Shown here: piece after piece, positions 17,819 through 27,115 of the stretch | How positions within the stretch are numbered: position 1 is the first letter of the stretch | Layout: every line of letters starts with the position of its first letter | From: Actinomycetota bacterium | Lineage (GTDB): Bacteria; Actinomycetota; Actinomycetes; Nanopelagicales; Nanopelagicaceae | Direction of reading: 5' to 3' | DNA length: 64,000 nucleotides | NCBI GenBank assembly: GCA_947490845.1 | Contig: CANLHI010000002.1 | Coordinates: 23,958 to 87,957, forward strand | Position numbers and translations under genes: made by a program | The notes under the pieces: model-generated | Seen by the model: the letters and a program-made list of their open reading frames with translations, nothing else | What the model was told of the DNA's origin: nothing | The model's database searches: none

Positions 17819-18816
17819 CAACCTTGTCCCTTCTCATACGGTTGGCCTTCTGCGGCCGGAGGTCTGACTTTTCCAGCCGAAATTGCTAGAACAATAATTA
17901 CCATGACGTAAGGCAAGATTCCAACAAATTGTGGTGGAATATTTACAGTGCCATCAATCATTAATTGGTTTGCACCAGCTTGTGATAAACCAAAGAACAT
18001 GGCAGCTGCAAGTGCGCCCAGCGGATTCCAGCGACCAAAGATCATTAAGGCAAGGGCGGTGAAGCCTTTACCAGCTGTGAAGCCACGATTCCATGAACCA
18101 ACTAACTCGAGCACAAGGTATGAACCGCAGAGGCCGCCAATAGCACCAGCTACGGCAACGTTTATATATCGCAACTTTGAAACAGATACGCCAGCAGTAT
18201 CAGCAGCGGATGGATGTTCTCCGACAGCACGAGAGCGCAGCCCCCAAGAAGTGTGGAAGAGCGCGAAGTACAAAGTCAAAATCACGACAAATCCCAAATA
18301 CATCAAGACGCCGTGCTTGAAGAGAACATCTCCAAAGAATGGAATATTGGAAAGCCCTGGGATTGGTTTTTGCTTAAACATATTTGGAAGCATGTTGCCT
18401 TGAATATAGAAAAATGAAGTCAGCCCCGTTGCCAAAATATTCAGAATTGTTCCGGCAATGATCTGATCCATCTTCCATGTCACGCTCATAAGCGCAAGAA
18501 GTAAACTCATTGCAACGCCAGTAGCCATCGCAATACAGAAACCGATCAAGATGCTCTTGGTTGCAATTGCCGCATAGAAGGCAACGAAAGAAGTCAAAAG
18601 TAGCGTGCCTTCGATACCGATATTCACAATGCCCGTGCGTTCGCACATGATTCCGACCATGGCAGCAAGAGCCAATGGCATAGCGAAGGTAACCGCAATA
18701 GAAAAGACCGAAGTAGTTACATTCGAGGACTGCAGATAGAGATAGAAAGTTGGGATTGCTACTGCAAGTGCGTAGTAAAACCCACGGCGCTTAACTAATG
18801 AATTCAATTTCCCCAA
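17818..18816 (-). CDS. Nucleoside ABC transporter permease (NupQ-like)
   Basis: Inner-membrane permease of 332 residues with about 8-10 hydrophobic segments. It carries the BPD_transp_2 hallmark NIGIEGTLLLTSFVAF and the motifs RAVGEHPSAADTAGVSVSKLRYI and GGLCGSYLVLELVGSWNRG, typical of the second permease of BMP-linked importers. It overlaps the preceding permease by 13 bases. The start codon is TTG (18816); a second TTG at 18807 is possible, and SD spacing does not decide between them. Confidence 0.9.
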   Translation of the reverse strand: MGKLNSLVKRRGFYYALAVAIPTFYLYLQSSNVTTSVFSIAVTFAMPLALAAMVGIMCERTGIVNIGIEGTLLLTSFVAFYAAIATKSILIGFCIAMATGVAMSLLLALMSVTWKMDQIIAGTILNILATGLTSFFYIQGNMLPNMFKQKPIPGLSNIPFFGDVLFKHGVLMYLGFVVILTLYFALFHTSWGLRSRAVGEHPSAADTAGVSVSKLRYINVAVAGAIGGLCGSYLVLELVGSWNRGFTAGKGFTALALMIFGRWNPLGALAAAMFFGLSQAGANQLMIDGTVNIPPQFVGILPYVMVIIVLAISAGKVRPPAAEGQPYEKGQG

Positions 18817-19883
18817 CCTCCCGTCAATGATCGGTTGGAAGAATTCTTAAAGAATCTTGAGATTAGGGGAGCGGTTACAAACAAGAGAATCATTGCAAGA
18901 AGTAGATCGACTAACTCGGGGGCAACGCCGGCATCGAATTGCATATTGGCAGCTCCTGCACGCATGCCACCGATTAATATCGCACCGGGGATAATTCCAA
19001 TTGGATGGACTCTGCCAAGTAGTGCAATCGTTATTCCATCAAAGCCCAGACCTAAGTTAAAGGCTGGTTCGAATCTATAAGTAATACCAAGAGTTTCAAC
19101 TGCGCCACCCAGTCCAGCAATTCCGCCTGAGAAAAGCATTGCAAAAAAGATGGTGCGCTTATAAGAAATACCGGCATACCAAGCCGCGAATCTATTTCGA
19201 CCGACTGAGTTAAATCGGAATCCTGTAGTTGTATATCCAAGGATCCACCACATGGCACAAGCTAAAAATACAGCTACAAAAAAACCACTTGGTAATAGTC
19301 CGAACATTGGAAGACGAACAGATTCAATGATTTGAGGCGTGCGAGTAAGTGCCTGATCAGGCTCCTTAAATGGGTGAGAAGCAAGATAATCCACGATACC
19401 CATCACAATTGAGTTCAACATGATGGTAGTAATTACTTCGTGAACTCCGCGGAAAGCCTTCAAATATCCAGCAATAGCACCGACTAATGCTCCAAAGAAG
19501 AAACCAAAACCTAGGGCAACCGAAACATGAATAAATGGCGGCAAATTTGTTAGTGCATAGCCAGCCCAAGCAGAAGCGAGGGCGCCACTGAGCAATTGAC
19601 CTTGAACTCCAATATTAAAAAGACCAGCACGCAACCCTAAAGTCACTGCCAGACCACTGAGGACGAGTGGAGTTGCCTTGCCTAGGGTTGCTGCAATGCC
19701 TTCGCTAGATCCAAAAGCAGCAGTGAATAGCGAGTTGTATGCGAGAACTGGATCAAGTCCCTGCAACAACATAAGTAAAGAAGCAACAAGCATCGCAGCG
19801 AGAACTGAGATAATTGGAACCAGCCACGAACCTACATCGTATTTCTGCTTCTTGCCTTTTACTTCATTAATTAACGCAGACAT
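18804..19883 (-). CDS. Nucleoside ABC transporter permease (NupP-like)
   Basis: Inner-membrane permease of about 359 residues. BPD_transp_2 marks: FNIGVQGQLLSGALAS and AFRGVHEVITTIMLNSI, then SVGRNRFAAWYAGISYKRT. I use the ATG at 19883 (MSALINEV); the track's TTG at 19892 adds three codons. It is the first permease after the binding-protein gene, separated from it by an intra-operon hairpin. Confidence 0.9.
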   Translation of the reverse strand: MSALINEVKGKKQKYDVGSWLVPIISVLAAMLVASLLMLLQGLDPVLAYNSLFTAAFGSSEGIAATLGKATPLVLSGLAVTLGLRAGLFNIGVQGQLLSGALASAWAGYALTNLPPFIHVSVALGFGFFFGALVGAIAGYLKAFRGVHEVITTIMLNSIVMGIVDYLASHPFKEPDQALTRTPQIIESVRLPMFGLLPSGFFVAVFLACAMWWILGYTTTGFRFNSVGRNRFAAWYAGISYKRTIFFAMLFSGGIAGLGGAVETLGITYRFEPAFNLGLGFDGITIALLGRVHPIGIIPGAILIGGMRAGAANMQFDAGVAPELVDLLLAMILLFVTAPLISRFFKNSSNRSLTGGWGN

Positions 19884-19963
19884 GACATCCAATTTCTAGT
19901 GTCGAAAATTTGTTGTATCTATTTCTTAACTCTAGTCGTTATCGCGAAATTTCCCTAGAGTGG

Positions 19964-19995
19964 CGAATGGGTGCGCATCTCTGCGCACCCATTCG
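19964..19995 (-). terminator. Intra-operon hairpin between binding protein and permeases
   Basis: Perfect 14-bp stem CGAATGGGTGCGCA/TGCGCACCCATTCG around a TCTC loop, in the gap between the BMP lipoprotein gene and the first permease. There is no clear T-run after it in the minus direction. It is probably an mRNA-stabilising hairpin or partial terminator that raises binding protein output over permease output. Confidence 0.75.
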
Positions 19996-20029
19996 TAGTA
20001 CCCACCTATATTACATTTTTACTTACTTA

Positions 20030-21079
20030 CTATGGCTTTACGCCAGTAGCTAGTTCGCCAGAAACGATCTGAGCAGTAATTGCTGTGACCTTATCCTGGA
20101 CTTCTTGTGGTACTGATGAAGATAGATCGTGATAATCAGCTAGTCCAACTTCACCAACGAAGTTACCGGCAGCGATGGTTCCATCGTTTGCAGCGATAAT
20201 TAGGTCGGTAACGCCCTTAACTAGCTTCTTCTCAGCTGATGTGACCAAGCATGGTTGTGCTTCTGGAACTGTGTTCCACTGGTCAATATCTACACCGATA
20301 CAGAAAGTTCCAGCTGTCTGAGCAGTCTTTGTGATTGCTCCATTACCGGTAGTTCCACCTGCACCGAAGATTATGTCAAATCCCTGACCTAGCAATTGTG
20401 ATGCAGTTGATGCACCCCATGCTGGATCGGAGAATGCGGTGTCGCCAGCAGCATGGTAAATAACTGATGACTTGATTGTCTTACCAAGTTCCTTAGCTGC
20501 GTATGCAATACCAGCCTCGTAGCCTTCACCAAACTTGCGAACTGGTGGAACTTCCTTCATGCCAAGTACGCCACCAATTTTGTCGCTCTTGGTTAGGTTT
20601 CCGGCCAGGTAACCAGCAAGGAAGCCAGCGCGATCTTCATCGAAGATCAAGCCAGTTACGTTTGTAGTTGTAGCTCCGTTGAACTGATCTACGCCGATGA
20701 ACTTAGTATCAGGATATTGAGCAGCAGCAGCAACAGTTGCTTCTGCCATCAAGAAACCAACAGTAACAATTACGTTGTAACCCTTATCTCCGAATAGTGC
20801 GATGTTCTTTGCATAATCCTTGGAGTCAGTAGTTTCTACGTACTTAGCAAAGCCGCTAGTTGCTTCTGCTCCAGCCTGTGCGCCTTCCCATGCTGCTTGG
20901 TTGAATGACTTATCGTCAACTTTTCCAAGGTCAGTTACTACACCAATACAAAATGCGTTTTCTGTTCCGCAATCAGCTTCAGAAATTGCTTTCTCAGCTG
21001 TAGAACAACCGCTCAGTGCGATTCCGAGTAGACCAGCAACGGCACCAGCCACTGCAATAGTCTTAAATTTCTTGAACAA
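20030..21079 (-). CDS. BMP-family nucleoside-binding lipoprotein
   Basis: Substrate-binding lipoprotein of the nucleoside importer, anchored outside the membrane. It has a signal peptide with lipobox LGIALSGC followed by STAEK, then the BMP (PnrA/MED-type) fold: FCIGVVTDLGKVDDKSFNQ, IGVDQFNGATT, FGAGGTTGNGAI and CIGVDIDQWNTVP. I place the start at the TTG (21079) preceded by GAGAGGAGC; the track's TTG at 21094 overlaps that SD. First gene of the minus-strand purine-nucleoside operon. Actinobacterial relatives bind adenosine, inosine or guanosine. Confidence 0.92.
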   Translation of the reverse strand: MFKKFKTIAVAGAVAGLLGIALSGCSTAEKAISEADCGTENAFCIGVVTDLGKVDDKSFNQAAWEGAQAGAEATSGFAKYVETTDSKDYAKNIALFGDKGYNVIVTVGFLMAEATVAAAAQYPDTKFIGVDQFNGATTTNVTGLIFDEDRAGFLAGYLAGNLTKSDKIGGVLGMKEVPPVRKFGEGYEAGIAYAAKELGKTIKSSVIYHAAGDTAFSDPAWGASTASQLLGQGFDIIFGAGGTTGNGAITKTAQTAGTFCIGVDIDQWNTVPEAQPCLVTSAEKKLVKGVTDLIIAANDGTIAAGNFVGEVGLADYHDLSSSVPQEVQDKVTAITAQIVSGELATGVKP

Positions 21080-21238
21080 TTGAGCTCCTCTCAAAGGATC
21101 AGTCGAGTTACTAATCCATTCTTTCTGGGTGTCGCAAGACTAGTCCTGCACGCTTATTAAGCAACGGCACATCGCCGCCTCGTGTCGCAGGGTTAAAATG
21201 CAAAGATCAACTTGAGGTTGAGGCTCTAAGATTGGGAC

Positions 21239-21727
21239 ATGTTGAAAGCAAAAGCTCTTGCCGCAGCACTGGCGTTACTAACCGCCATCGGCTCACCAAC
21301 AGCTGATGCGCTGAGCAAGGGAACGTTTTATCTTGAGTTAAAGACTGGGTGCTATTCAGCAAATAAAGCTCCGACTAAATCAAGCAAGTGGTCCGATAAG
21401 AATTACAAGACCCTTTATTCAGTAAGTTGTACTGCACCTCACCATTACGAAGTTTTCTATGCCGGCAAAATCAAAGCAAAAGATTTGAATTCTGATGCAG
21501 CACAGAAGGAGGCCGGAATCGCTTGCGATAACGAGGCGATAAACACCTTGATGGGACAGAAAGATCTGCCACCGACGCTAACTTACGGATATTTCTTTCC
21601 GGACCCAGGTGCTGAAGAAAAGAAGTATGGAAAGAAAATATTCTGTTTCTTTCGAGTCGCAGATCCCAAAAATGGTGATTACACACTTTCAATAAAACGC
21701 ACCTTTAGAGAAATCAGCTACGTTTAA
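21239..21727 (+). CDS. Exported hypothetical protein, septum-formation-like motif
   Basis: Protein of 162 residues with an N-terminal signal peptide (AAALALLTAIGSPTADA|L). Four cysteines in the mature part suggest disulfides outside the cell. The segment LYSVSCTAPHHYEVF resembles the conserved 'xVxCxxPHxxEV' core of actinobacterial septum-formation-domain proteins, a weak match. Divergent from the nucleoside operon and convergent with iolD (1-base gap). No function is assigned. Confidence 0.65.
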   Translation: MLKAKALAAALALLTAIGSPTADALSKGTFYLELKTGCYSANKAPTKSSKWSDKNYKTLYSVSCTAPHHYEVFYAGKIKAKDLNSDAAQKEAGIACDNEAINTLMGQKDLPPTLTYGYFFPDPGAEEKKYGKKIFCFFRVADPKNGDYTLSIKRTFREISYV

Positions 21728-21728
21728 T

Positions 21729-23648
21729 TTACTTTCGCTCGCTCGCGCCTTTTCCTAAATACTTCTTCTGCACTTTGCGGGCTTCTTTGTAATTTTCATA
21801 TGCTTTTTTAGTCGACTCAAGCGTTGAGACTTCTGGAATCGGTACTTCCCACCATGCTTCACCGCCTGGGGCATATAGCAAAGGGTCACTATTTATATGA
21901 ATAAGGGTTGCAGTTGGGTGTGCTTTGGCAACCTTCATCGCTGCTGAAAGATCTGCAATCGCACTTGGGCTCTCAAGTATTCGAATTACATTCATACCAA
22001 GACTTTCGGCATTCGTTGCTAAATCCACCGGCAGAAAATCACCGGATTCGTGGTTATTTGATTTAGCATCACGGAAGCGATATTTCGTGCCAAATCTTTG
22101 TGAACCGATATCTTCAGATAGATGGCCAATTGATGCGTAACCATGGTTTTGCACAAGAACCACAATAAATTTCAGCCCTTCGGCAACAGCTGTTACAAGT
22201 TCGGTATGCATCATTAAATATGAGCCATCGCCCATCATGACAACTGGAGTGCGCGATGAATCAGCTCGTGCCACGCCAAGGCCGGCAGCGATTTCATAAC
22301 CCATACAAGAGAAGGCATATTCCATGTGATAGCCAAGCGGATCGCGCACGCGCCATAATTTATGAAGGTCTCCGGGTAGTGAACCAGCTGCGCCAACTAG
22401 GACATCGCGCGGATCTGTGGCTGCTTGAACAGCGCCGATGATTTCGCTCTGACTTGGCTTGGCTAACTTCTGATCTACGAAAGATGCATCAACGATTGCA
22501 TCCCACTCCTTATTTTCATCAACAATGCGCTTTGCGTAATCGGCAGAGACTTTAAAGTTTGACAATTCAGAAGTCAGTTCTTCCAGCGCAGTTCTAGCAT
22601 CTGCAACGACCGGAATAGCGCTGCCATGTTTAAAGGCATCAAATGCGGTGACATTTATATTGATAAATTTGACGTCAGGGTTCTGAAAAATACTGCGCGA
22701 AGCAGTTGTGAAATCGCTATAGCGAGTTCCGATACCAATAACTAAATCTGCCTCTTTTGCCAGGCGGTTTGCTGCAGTCGTGCCGGTTGCACCAACTGAG
22801 CCGCACATTTGTGGATGATCCCAATTCAGCGATCCCATTCCGGCCTGCGATACTCCAACTGGAATTCCAGTTGCTTCAACAAATTTGGCCAGTGCAGCAT
22901 GCGCATCTGAATAGATGATGCCGCCACCAGCGACAATAAAAGGCTTTTTAGACTTTGCAACCGCGCTTGCAGCAACTTTAGAAAGACCAATATCTGGACG
23001 CGGCCTGCGGATATGCCACTCGCGATCAGCTAAGAATTCTTCAGGAACCTCAATGGTTTCGGCCTGCACATCTTCAGGAAGACAGATGGTCACCGCTCCA
23101 GTTTCTGCTGGATCAGTTAGCACGCGCATCGCACCAAGAAGTGAGCTAAAGAGTTGTTCTGGACGATTGATGCGATCAAAGAATTTAGAGAGTGGCTTAA
23201 AGGCATCATTTACAGACATTGTTAGGTCATAGGGCTGTTCTAGTTGTTGCAGCACTGGATCGGATACTCGGTTTGCGAATGTGTCTGCGGGGAAAAGCAG
23301 AACAGGTAAGCGGTTGGTAGTTGCAACGGCTGCGCCAGTTAACATATTTGTGGCACCTGGTCCAACGGAGGATGCGCAAGCAAAAGTTGCACGGCGACGA
23401 GTCATGCGCGCAAAGGCTGATGATTCGTGGACCATTGCTTGTTCGTTACGGGCCTGGTGATAAGGCATTAAACCTGGATCAGAAATAGAAAGTTGCTTTA
23501 GCGCCTGGCCAATTCCCGCCACATTTCCGTGGCCAAAGATTCCAAAGACTCCGGCGATAGTGCGTTCGCGGTGATCGCCATCGACGGTGTATTGGTGAGA
23601 AAGGAATTCAATAATCGCTTGTCCTACGCTCATCTTGCGAGTGGCCAT
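21729..23648 (-). CDS. iolD: 3D-trihydroxycyclohexane-1,2-dione hydrolase (IolD-like)
   Basis: Thiamine-diphosphate enzyme that hydrolyses the inositol ring intermediate 3D-(3,5/4)-trihydroxycyclohexane-1,2-dione to 5-deoxy-glucuronate. Three TPP-enzyme domains are visible: the N-terminal PYR domain (GHGNVAGIGQAL; FACASSVGPGATNMLTGAA), the central NAD-like domain (KKPFIVAGGGIIYSDAHAAL) and the C-terminal PP domain (MMGDGSYLMMHTELVTAV, with the GDG...N-type site). 639 residues fits IolD. It lies 37 bases after mmsA in one operon. Confidence 0.88.
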   Translation of the reverse strand: MATRKMSVGQAIIEFLSHQYTVDGDHRERTIAGVFGIFGHGNVAGIGQALKQLSISDPGLMPYHQARNEQAMVHESSAFARMTRRRATFACASSVGPGATNMLTGAAVATTNRLPVLLFPADTFANRVSDPVLQQLEQPYDLTMSVNDAFKPLSKFFDRINRPEQLFSSLLGAMRVLTDPAETGAVTICLPEDVQAETIEVPEEFLADREWHIRRPRPDIGLSKVAASAVAKSKKPFIVAGGGIIYSDAHAALAKFVEATGIPVGVSQAGMGSLNWDHPQMCGSVGATGTTAANRLAKEADLVIGIGTRYSDFTTASRSIFQNPDVKFININVTAFDAFKHGSAIPVVADARTALEELTSELSNFKVSADYAKRIVDENKEWDAIVDASFVDQKLAKPSQSEIIGAVQAATDPRDVLVGAAGSLPGDLHKLWRVRDPLGYHMEYAFSCMGYEIAAGLGVARADSSRTPVVMMGDGSYLMMHTELVTAVAEGLKFIVVLVQNHGYASIGHLSEDIGSQRFGTKYRFRDAKSNNHESGDFLPVDLATNAESLGMNVIRILESPSAIADLSAAMKVAKAHPTATLIHINSDPLLYAPGGEAWWEVPIPEVSTLESTKKAYENYKEARKVQKKYLGKGASERK

Positions 23649-23685
23649 AATTATTTTTCGCCTTTCTAAATTTTCTTGAGTCTAA

Positions 23686-25176
23686 TTAATTCTGTGGGAA
23701 CCCGAGGTTGATGCCGCCGTGGCTTGGATCAAGCCAACGAGATGTGATCGCCTTGCCACGTGTGAAGAAGTGAACTCCTTCTTCGCCATGCGCTTTGGTA
23801 TCACCAAATAGTGATTGCTTCCAACCACCGAATGAGTAATACGCAACTGGCACAGGAATTGGAACGTTGATTCCAACCATGCCAACTTGAATTTCATTCT
23901 GGAAACGACGCGCTGCGCCACCATCGTTTGTAAAGATGGCAGTTCCATTGCCGAAGGCACCGCTATTAATTAGTGACACACCCTCGTCATATGACTTAAC
24001 GCGCACAATAGATAGGACTGGTCCGAAGATTTCATCCTTATAAACGCTAGATGTTGTTGGAACCTTATCGATCAAGGTTGGTCCAAGCCAGAAGCCTGCA
24101 GCTTCGCCATCTGCCTTAACATCGCGACCATCGACGACAACTTTTGCGCCATCTTTGATTGCGACATCGATATATCCAGCGACTTTATCGCGGTGTTCTT
24201 TCGTAACAAGTGGGCCCATATCGCAGCCACGGCGACCATCACCGGTGCGCAACTTATCCATACGGCTAACAATTTTTTCGATCAAGGCATCAGCCACAGG
24301 TTCAACAGCGACAACAACTGAGATCGCCATGCAACGTTCTCCGGCAGAACCAAAGCCTGCGTTAATTGCTGAGTCTGCAACTAGTTCAAGATCAGCATCT
24401 GGCAAGACCAACATATGGTTCTTGGCGCCGCCGAGAGATTGCACGCGCTTGCCAGCCTTGGCGCATTCTTCATAGATATAACGCGCAATTGGAGTTGAAC
24501 CAACAAATGAAATCGCTTCCACATCGGGGGAGTGCAACAAACCATCAACTGATTCCTTATCGCCATTTAGAACGTTAAAGACGCCATCCGGCAAGCCCGC
24601 TTCCTTCCATAACTTACCAATCCAAATTGCAGCCGATGGATCTTTCTCTGATGGTTTTAAGACGACGGTATTTCCGGCAGCGATAGCAATTGGGAAGAAC
24701 CACATCGGCACCATTGCGGGGAAGTTAAATGGAGAAATGATTCCCACAACACCGAGTGCCTGACGAGTTGAGTAAACATCAACACCGGTTGAAACGTTTT
24801 CAGAGTAGTAACCCTTAATAAGCTGCGGCATACCAACTGCAAATTCGACTACTTCTTGACCACGAGTAATTTCACCGAGAGCATCAGATAAAACTTTGCC
24901 GTGTTCGCTGGTAATGATTTCGGCTAATTCACCCTTTTTAGCATTTAATAGTTCGCGAAACTTAAAGATAATTTGTTGACGCCCCGCAAGTGAAGTCTTT
25001 GACCAACCCGGAAATGCTTTCTTCGCAGCAGAGATTGCCGCAGTAATCTCAGCACCATTTGCCAAAGCAACTCGCTTTGTTTCAACGCCAAGTGCTGGGT
25101 CATAAACAGGTGCGGTCCGCCCTGATGTGCTTACATATTCTTTATTATCGATCCAGTGATTTACGGTGGTAGTCAT
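23686..25176 (-). CDS. mmsA: (Methyl)malonate-semialdehyde dehydrogenase
   Basis: CoA-acylating aldehyde dehydrogenase (MmsA/IolA) converting methylmalonate or malonate semialdehyde to propionyl- or acetyl-CoA, the last step of inositol and valine breakdown. Motifs: FNFPAMVPMWFFPIAI, LKPSEKDPSAA, VGSTPIARYIYE, the catalytic Cys in GSAGERCMAISV and KDEIFGPVLSIVR; the C-terminal KAHGEEGVHFFTRGK is typical of MmsA. 496 residues. Placed before iolD, it favours the inositol role (iolA). The other iol genes are not in the window. Confidence 0.9.
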   Translation of the reverse strand: MTTTVNHWIDNKEYVSTSGRTAPVYDPALGVETKRVALANGAEITAAISAAKKAFPGWSKTSLAGRQQIIFKFRELLNAKKGELAEIITSEHGKVLSDALGEITRGQEVVEFAVGMPQLIKGYYSENVSTGVDVYSTRQALGVVGIISPFNFPAMVPMWFFPIAIAAGNTVVLKPSEKDPSAAIWIGKLWKEAGLPDGVFNVLNGDKESVDGLLHSPDVEAISFVGSTPIARYIYEECAKAGKRVQSLGGAKNHMLVLPDADLELVADSAINAGFGSAGERCMAISVVVAVEPVADALIEKIVSRMDKLRTGDGRRGCDMGPLVTKEHRDKVAGYIDVAIKDGAKVVVDGRDVKADGEAAGFWLGPTLIDKVPTTSSVYKDEIFGPVLSIVRVKSYDEGVSLINSGAFGNGTAIFTNDGGAARRFQNEIQVGMVGINVPIPVPVAYYSFGGWKQSLFGDTKAHGEEGVHFFTRGKAITSRWLDPSHGGINLGFPQN

Positions 25177-25352
25177 GCGCTCATCCTATGACGCGGACCC
25201 CAGACTTATAAACGGCCCTAATCTTGATCCCCGCCACATCCATGGGGCGCAATTTCCATTGGGTTAGCCGATAGATGCATTAAATCGGCCTGCATCCAAC
25301 TGCAATCTGGCTGAAGCCCTGCCGAAAGCGCATCACTTGATAAGGTCAGGGG
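25177..25352. promoter_or_regulatory. Divergent intergenic region, mmsA-iolD operon / hydrolase
   Basis: 176 bases between divergent starts, so it must hold the promoters for mmsA-iolD (minus) and the alpha/beta hydrolase (plus). No tRNA or open frame is evident. It contains several short dyads (for example CCATGG, and GCCGATAGATGCATTAAATCGGC, arms GCCGAT/ATCGGC), the latter a possible operator. Assignment to a regulator is not possible. Confidence 0.4.
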
Positions 25353-26216
25353 ATGTCGCTACTAAAACTCGCTGATGGTCGTAACTTCGAATACGAAGAT
25401 AACGGGGTTACTTCTGATCAAGCAATCCTTTTTCTTCATGGCACACCTAGCGCCGATAAACTTTGGTCACAATGGTTGCCGCAAGTCACGGGCTGTTTAG
25501 CGATTGCGACAAGTCGCGCCGGTTACGGTAAATCTGATCGTCACAAGGGGCGCACAGTCGCCGATGATTTAGCTGATCAACAAGCGCTGCTCGATCATTT
25601 TCATATAGAAGAATTTGTCTCAATTGGTTGGTCAGGTGGTGGCCCGCATGCAATAAATATGACGCGCGATCCACGAAATAAGGGCGCAATCACCTTGGCA
25701 GGTGTTGGCGAATGGGGACATGCAGATTTAGATTTCTTAGCCGATATGGGACCAGAAAACGAAGAAGAATTTGGTGAAGCGCTAAAGGGTGAAGCAGCGA
25801 TTGCGGCTTGGATGTCAAAGAATGCACCTGTCTATAAAAATATTTCAGGGCCCGAAATCATCGAAGCCTTTGGAGGCTTAATTGGAGATGCCGACAAGGC
25901 CGCGCTCACCCCTGACGTTGCTGAAGAGATGGCGAGAAATTTTAGACATGCCGTTGTAGATAGTTTTTATGGATGGGCCGATGATGATTTAGCGTTCGTG
26001 CAGAAATTTGGTTTTGATTTAGGTGCGATAAAGAAGCCCGTTTTAATATGGCAAGGCGATGATGACTTTATGGTTCCTAAAGCTCACGGTGAATGGCTCG
26101 CTAAACATATCCCAACGGCCAAGTTAAACTTTCTCCCCGGCCATGGTCATATTTCACTTGGTACTGCATATCGCCCAGAGATAATTAAACAAGCGATGGA
26201 GTTGCTAAAGGCTTAG
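25353..26216 (+). CDS. Alpha/beta-fold hydrolase
   Basis: Cytoplasmic hydrolase of 287 residues. The oxyanion region is LFLHGTPSADKLW, the nucleophile elbow GWSGGG, the acid is likely in WQGDDDFMVP and the catalytic His in PGHGHISL near the C-terminus. The ester or related substrate is unknown. It is divergent from mmsA and its stop overlaps the convergent DoxX gene by 4 bases. Confidence 0.88.
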   Translation: MSLLKLADGRNFEYEDNGVTSDQAILFLHGTPSADKLWSQWLPQVTGCLAIATSRAGYGKSDRHKGRTVADDLADQQALLDHFHIEEFVSIGWSGGGPHAINMTRDPRNKGAITLAGVGEWGHADLDFLADMGPENEEEFGEALKGEAAIAAWMSKNAPVYKNISGPEIIEAFGGLIGDADKAALTPDVAEEMARNFRHAVVDSFYGWADDDLAFVQKFGFDLGAIKKPVLIWQGDDDFMVPKAHGEWLAKHIPTAKLNFLPGHGHISLGTAYRPEIIKQAMELLKA

Positions 26217-26674
26217 TTCTTCTCCACTAAGGGAGTGAGCCTGCCACCAACAACCATGGCGGCACCGATTAGCACGAGATTTTTAACTATGTATTGTCCT
26301 TCAAGAGTTAAATCAAATGGGAAAGATTGAAAACATACCTCAGGAAGTAGCACAAGCGGCAAGAATGTGCCGGGCATTTGTAGGGCAAGGAGAAAGAGCC
26401 CGAGGCGAATAAAGGAAGGAAAGAGTAGACATATTCCAATTGTTGCTTCCCAGATGCCCAGAATTGGAATAAAAACATCAGGATCAAACCAATAAACAGT
26501 CTTTGTGATTAGGTCATTTGCTGGGCTATTACCGAAAACTTTAAGAACTCCGAACCAAATAAAAATAGTTCCAAGTGAGATTTGAAGCGCTGGCATACTG
26601 ACTCGATTAAGGAATTTGATTAAATTTAGATCAAACTTCTTAAGATCACCGAATTTGCTCATATTTTTATCCAT
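26213..26674 (-). CDS. DoxX-like membrane protein
   Basis: Protein of about 153 residues with four predicted transmembrane helices in the DoxX/DUF417-like pattern (LGTIFIWFGVLKVFGNSPA; ILGIWEATIGICLLFPSFIRLGL). I chose the ATG at 26674; GTG 26680 and ATG 26662 are alternatives and none has a strong SD. Convergent overlap with the hydrolase and divergent from the DCC protein gene. Function unknown. Confidence 0.75.
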   Translation of the reverse strand: MDKNMSKFGDLKKFDLNLIKFLNRVSMPALQISLGTIFIWFGVLKVFGNSPANDLITKTVYWFDPDVFIPILGIWEATIGICLLFPSFIRLGLFLLALQMPGTFLPLVLLPEVCFQSFPFDLTLEGQYIVKNLVLIGAAMVVGGRLTPLVEKN

Positions 26675-26764
26675 TCTCACTTTTTCACTTTCTCTATTTT
26701 ACCTACCTTTGACTCGTTAGGTGAGTTAGAATTTGCGCGTGAGAAGTTATGGGGTGGCTCACGC

Positions 26765-27115
26765 ATGAGCGAAATAGTCGTTATTTATGACGGTCAATGC
26801 GGGTTGTGTAAAAATTCCATTTCGTGGGTCTCTCAGAAACTTGAGATTAGTGCCCTTGATTTTCACACCGCAGATCTTGCGCAATTTGGACTAACCGCAG
26901 AACAATGCTCGCGCGAAGTCTTTGTGATCACCGAGCAGCACCGCTATAGCGGTGCTCAAGCAGCAGCCTTCCTACTAAAGCACAGAGGTAACAAAGTGCT
27001 GTCCGCGCTAATCACCCTCTCGGGTCCGCTTGCCCGCATCGTTTACAGATGGGTGGCTAGCCACAGAAACTCATGGCCGGTAAAAATTCTTTCGCAACTT
27101 CTTAAGACTAGATAA
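26765..27115 (+). CDS. DCC-family thiol-disulfide oxidoreductase-like protein (DUF393)
   Basis: Small protein of 116 residues beginning with the family signature YDGQCGLCK (DGxCxxC), with a distal RYSGAQAAAFLLK and a final basic tail. DCC/DUF393 proteins have a thioredoxin-like fold of unclear role and are often found beside DoxX or photolyase-type genes, as here. The stop overlaps the convergent photolyase-like gene by 8 bases. Confidence 0.85.
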   Translation: MSEIVVIYDGQCGLCKNSISWVSQKLEISALDFHTADLAQFGLTAEQCSREVFVITEQHRYSGAQAAAFLLKHRGNKVLSALITLSGPLARIVYRWVASHRNSWPVKILSQLLKTR

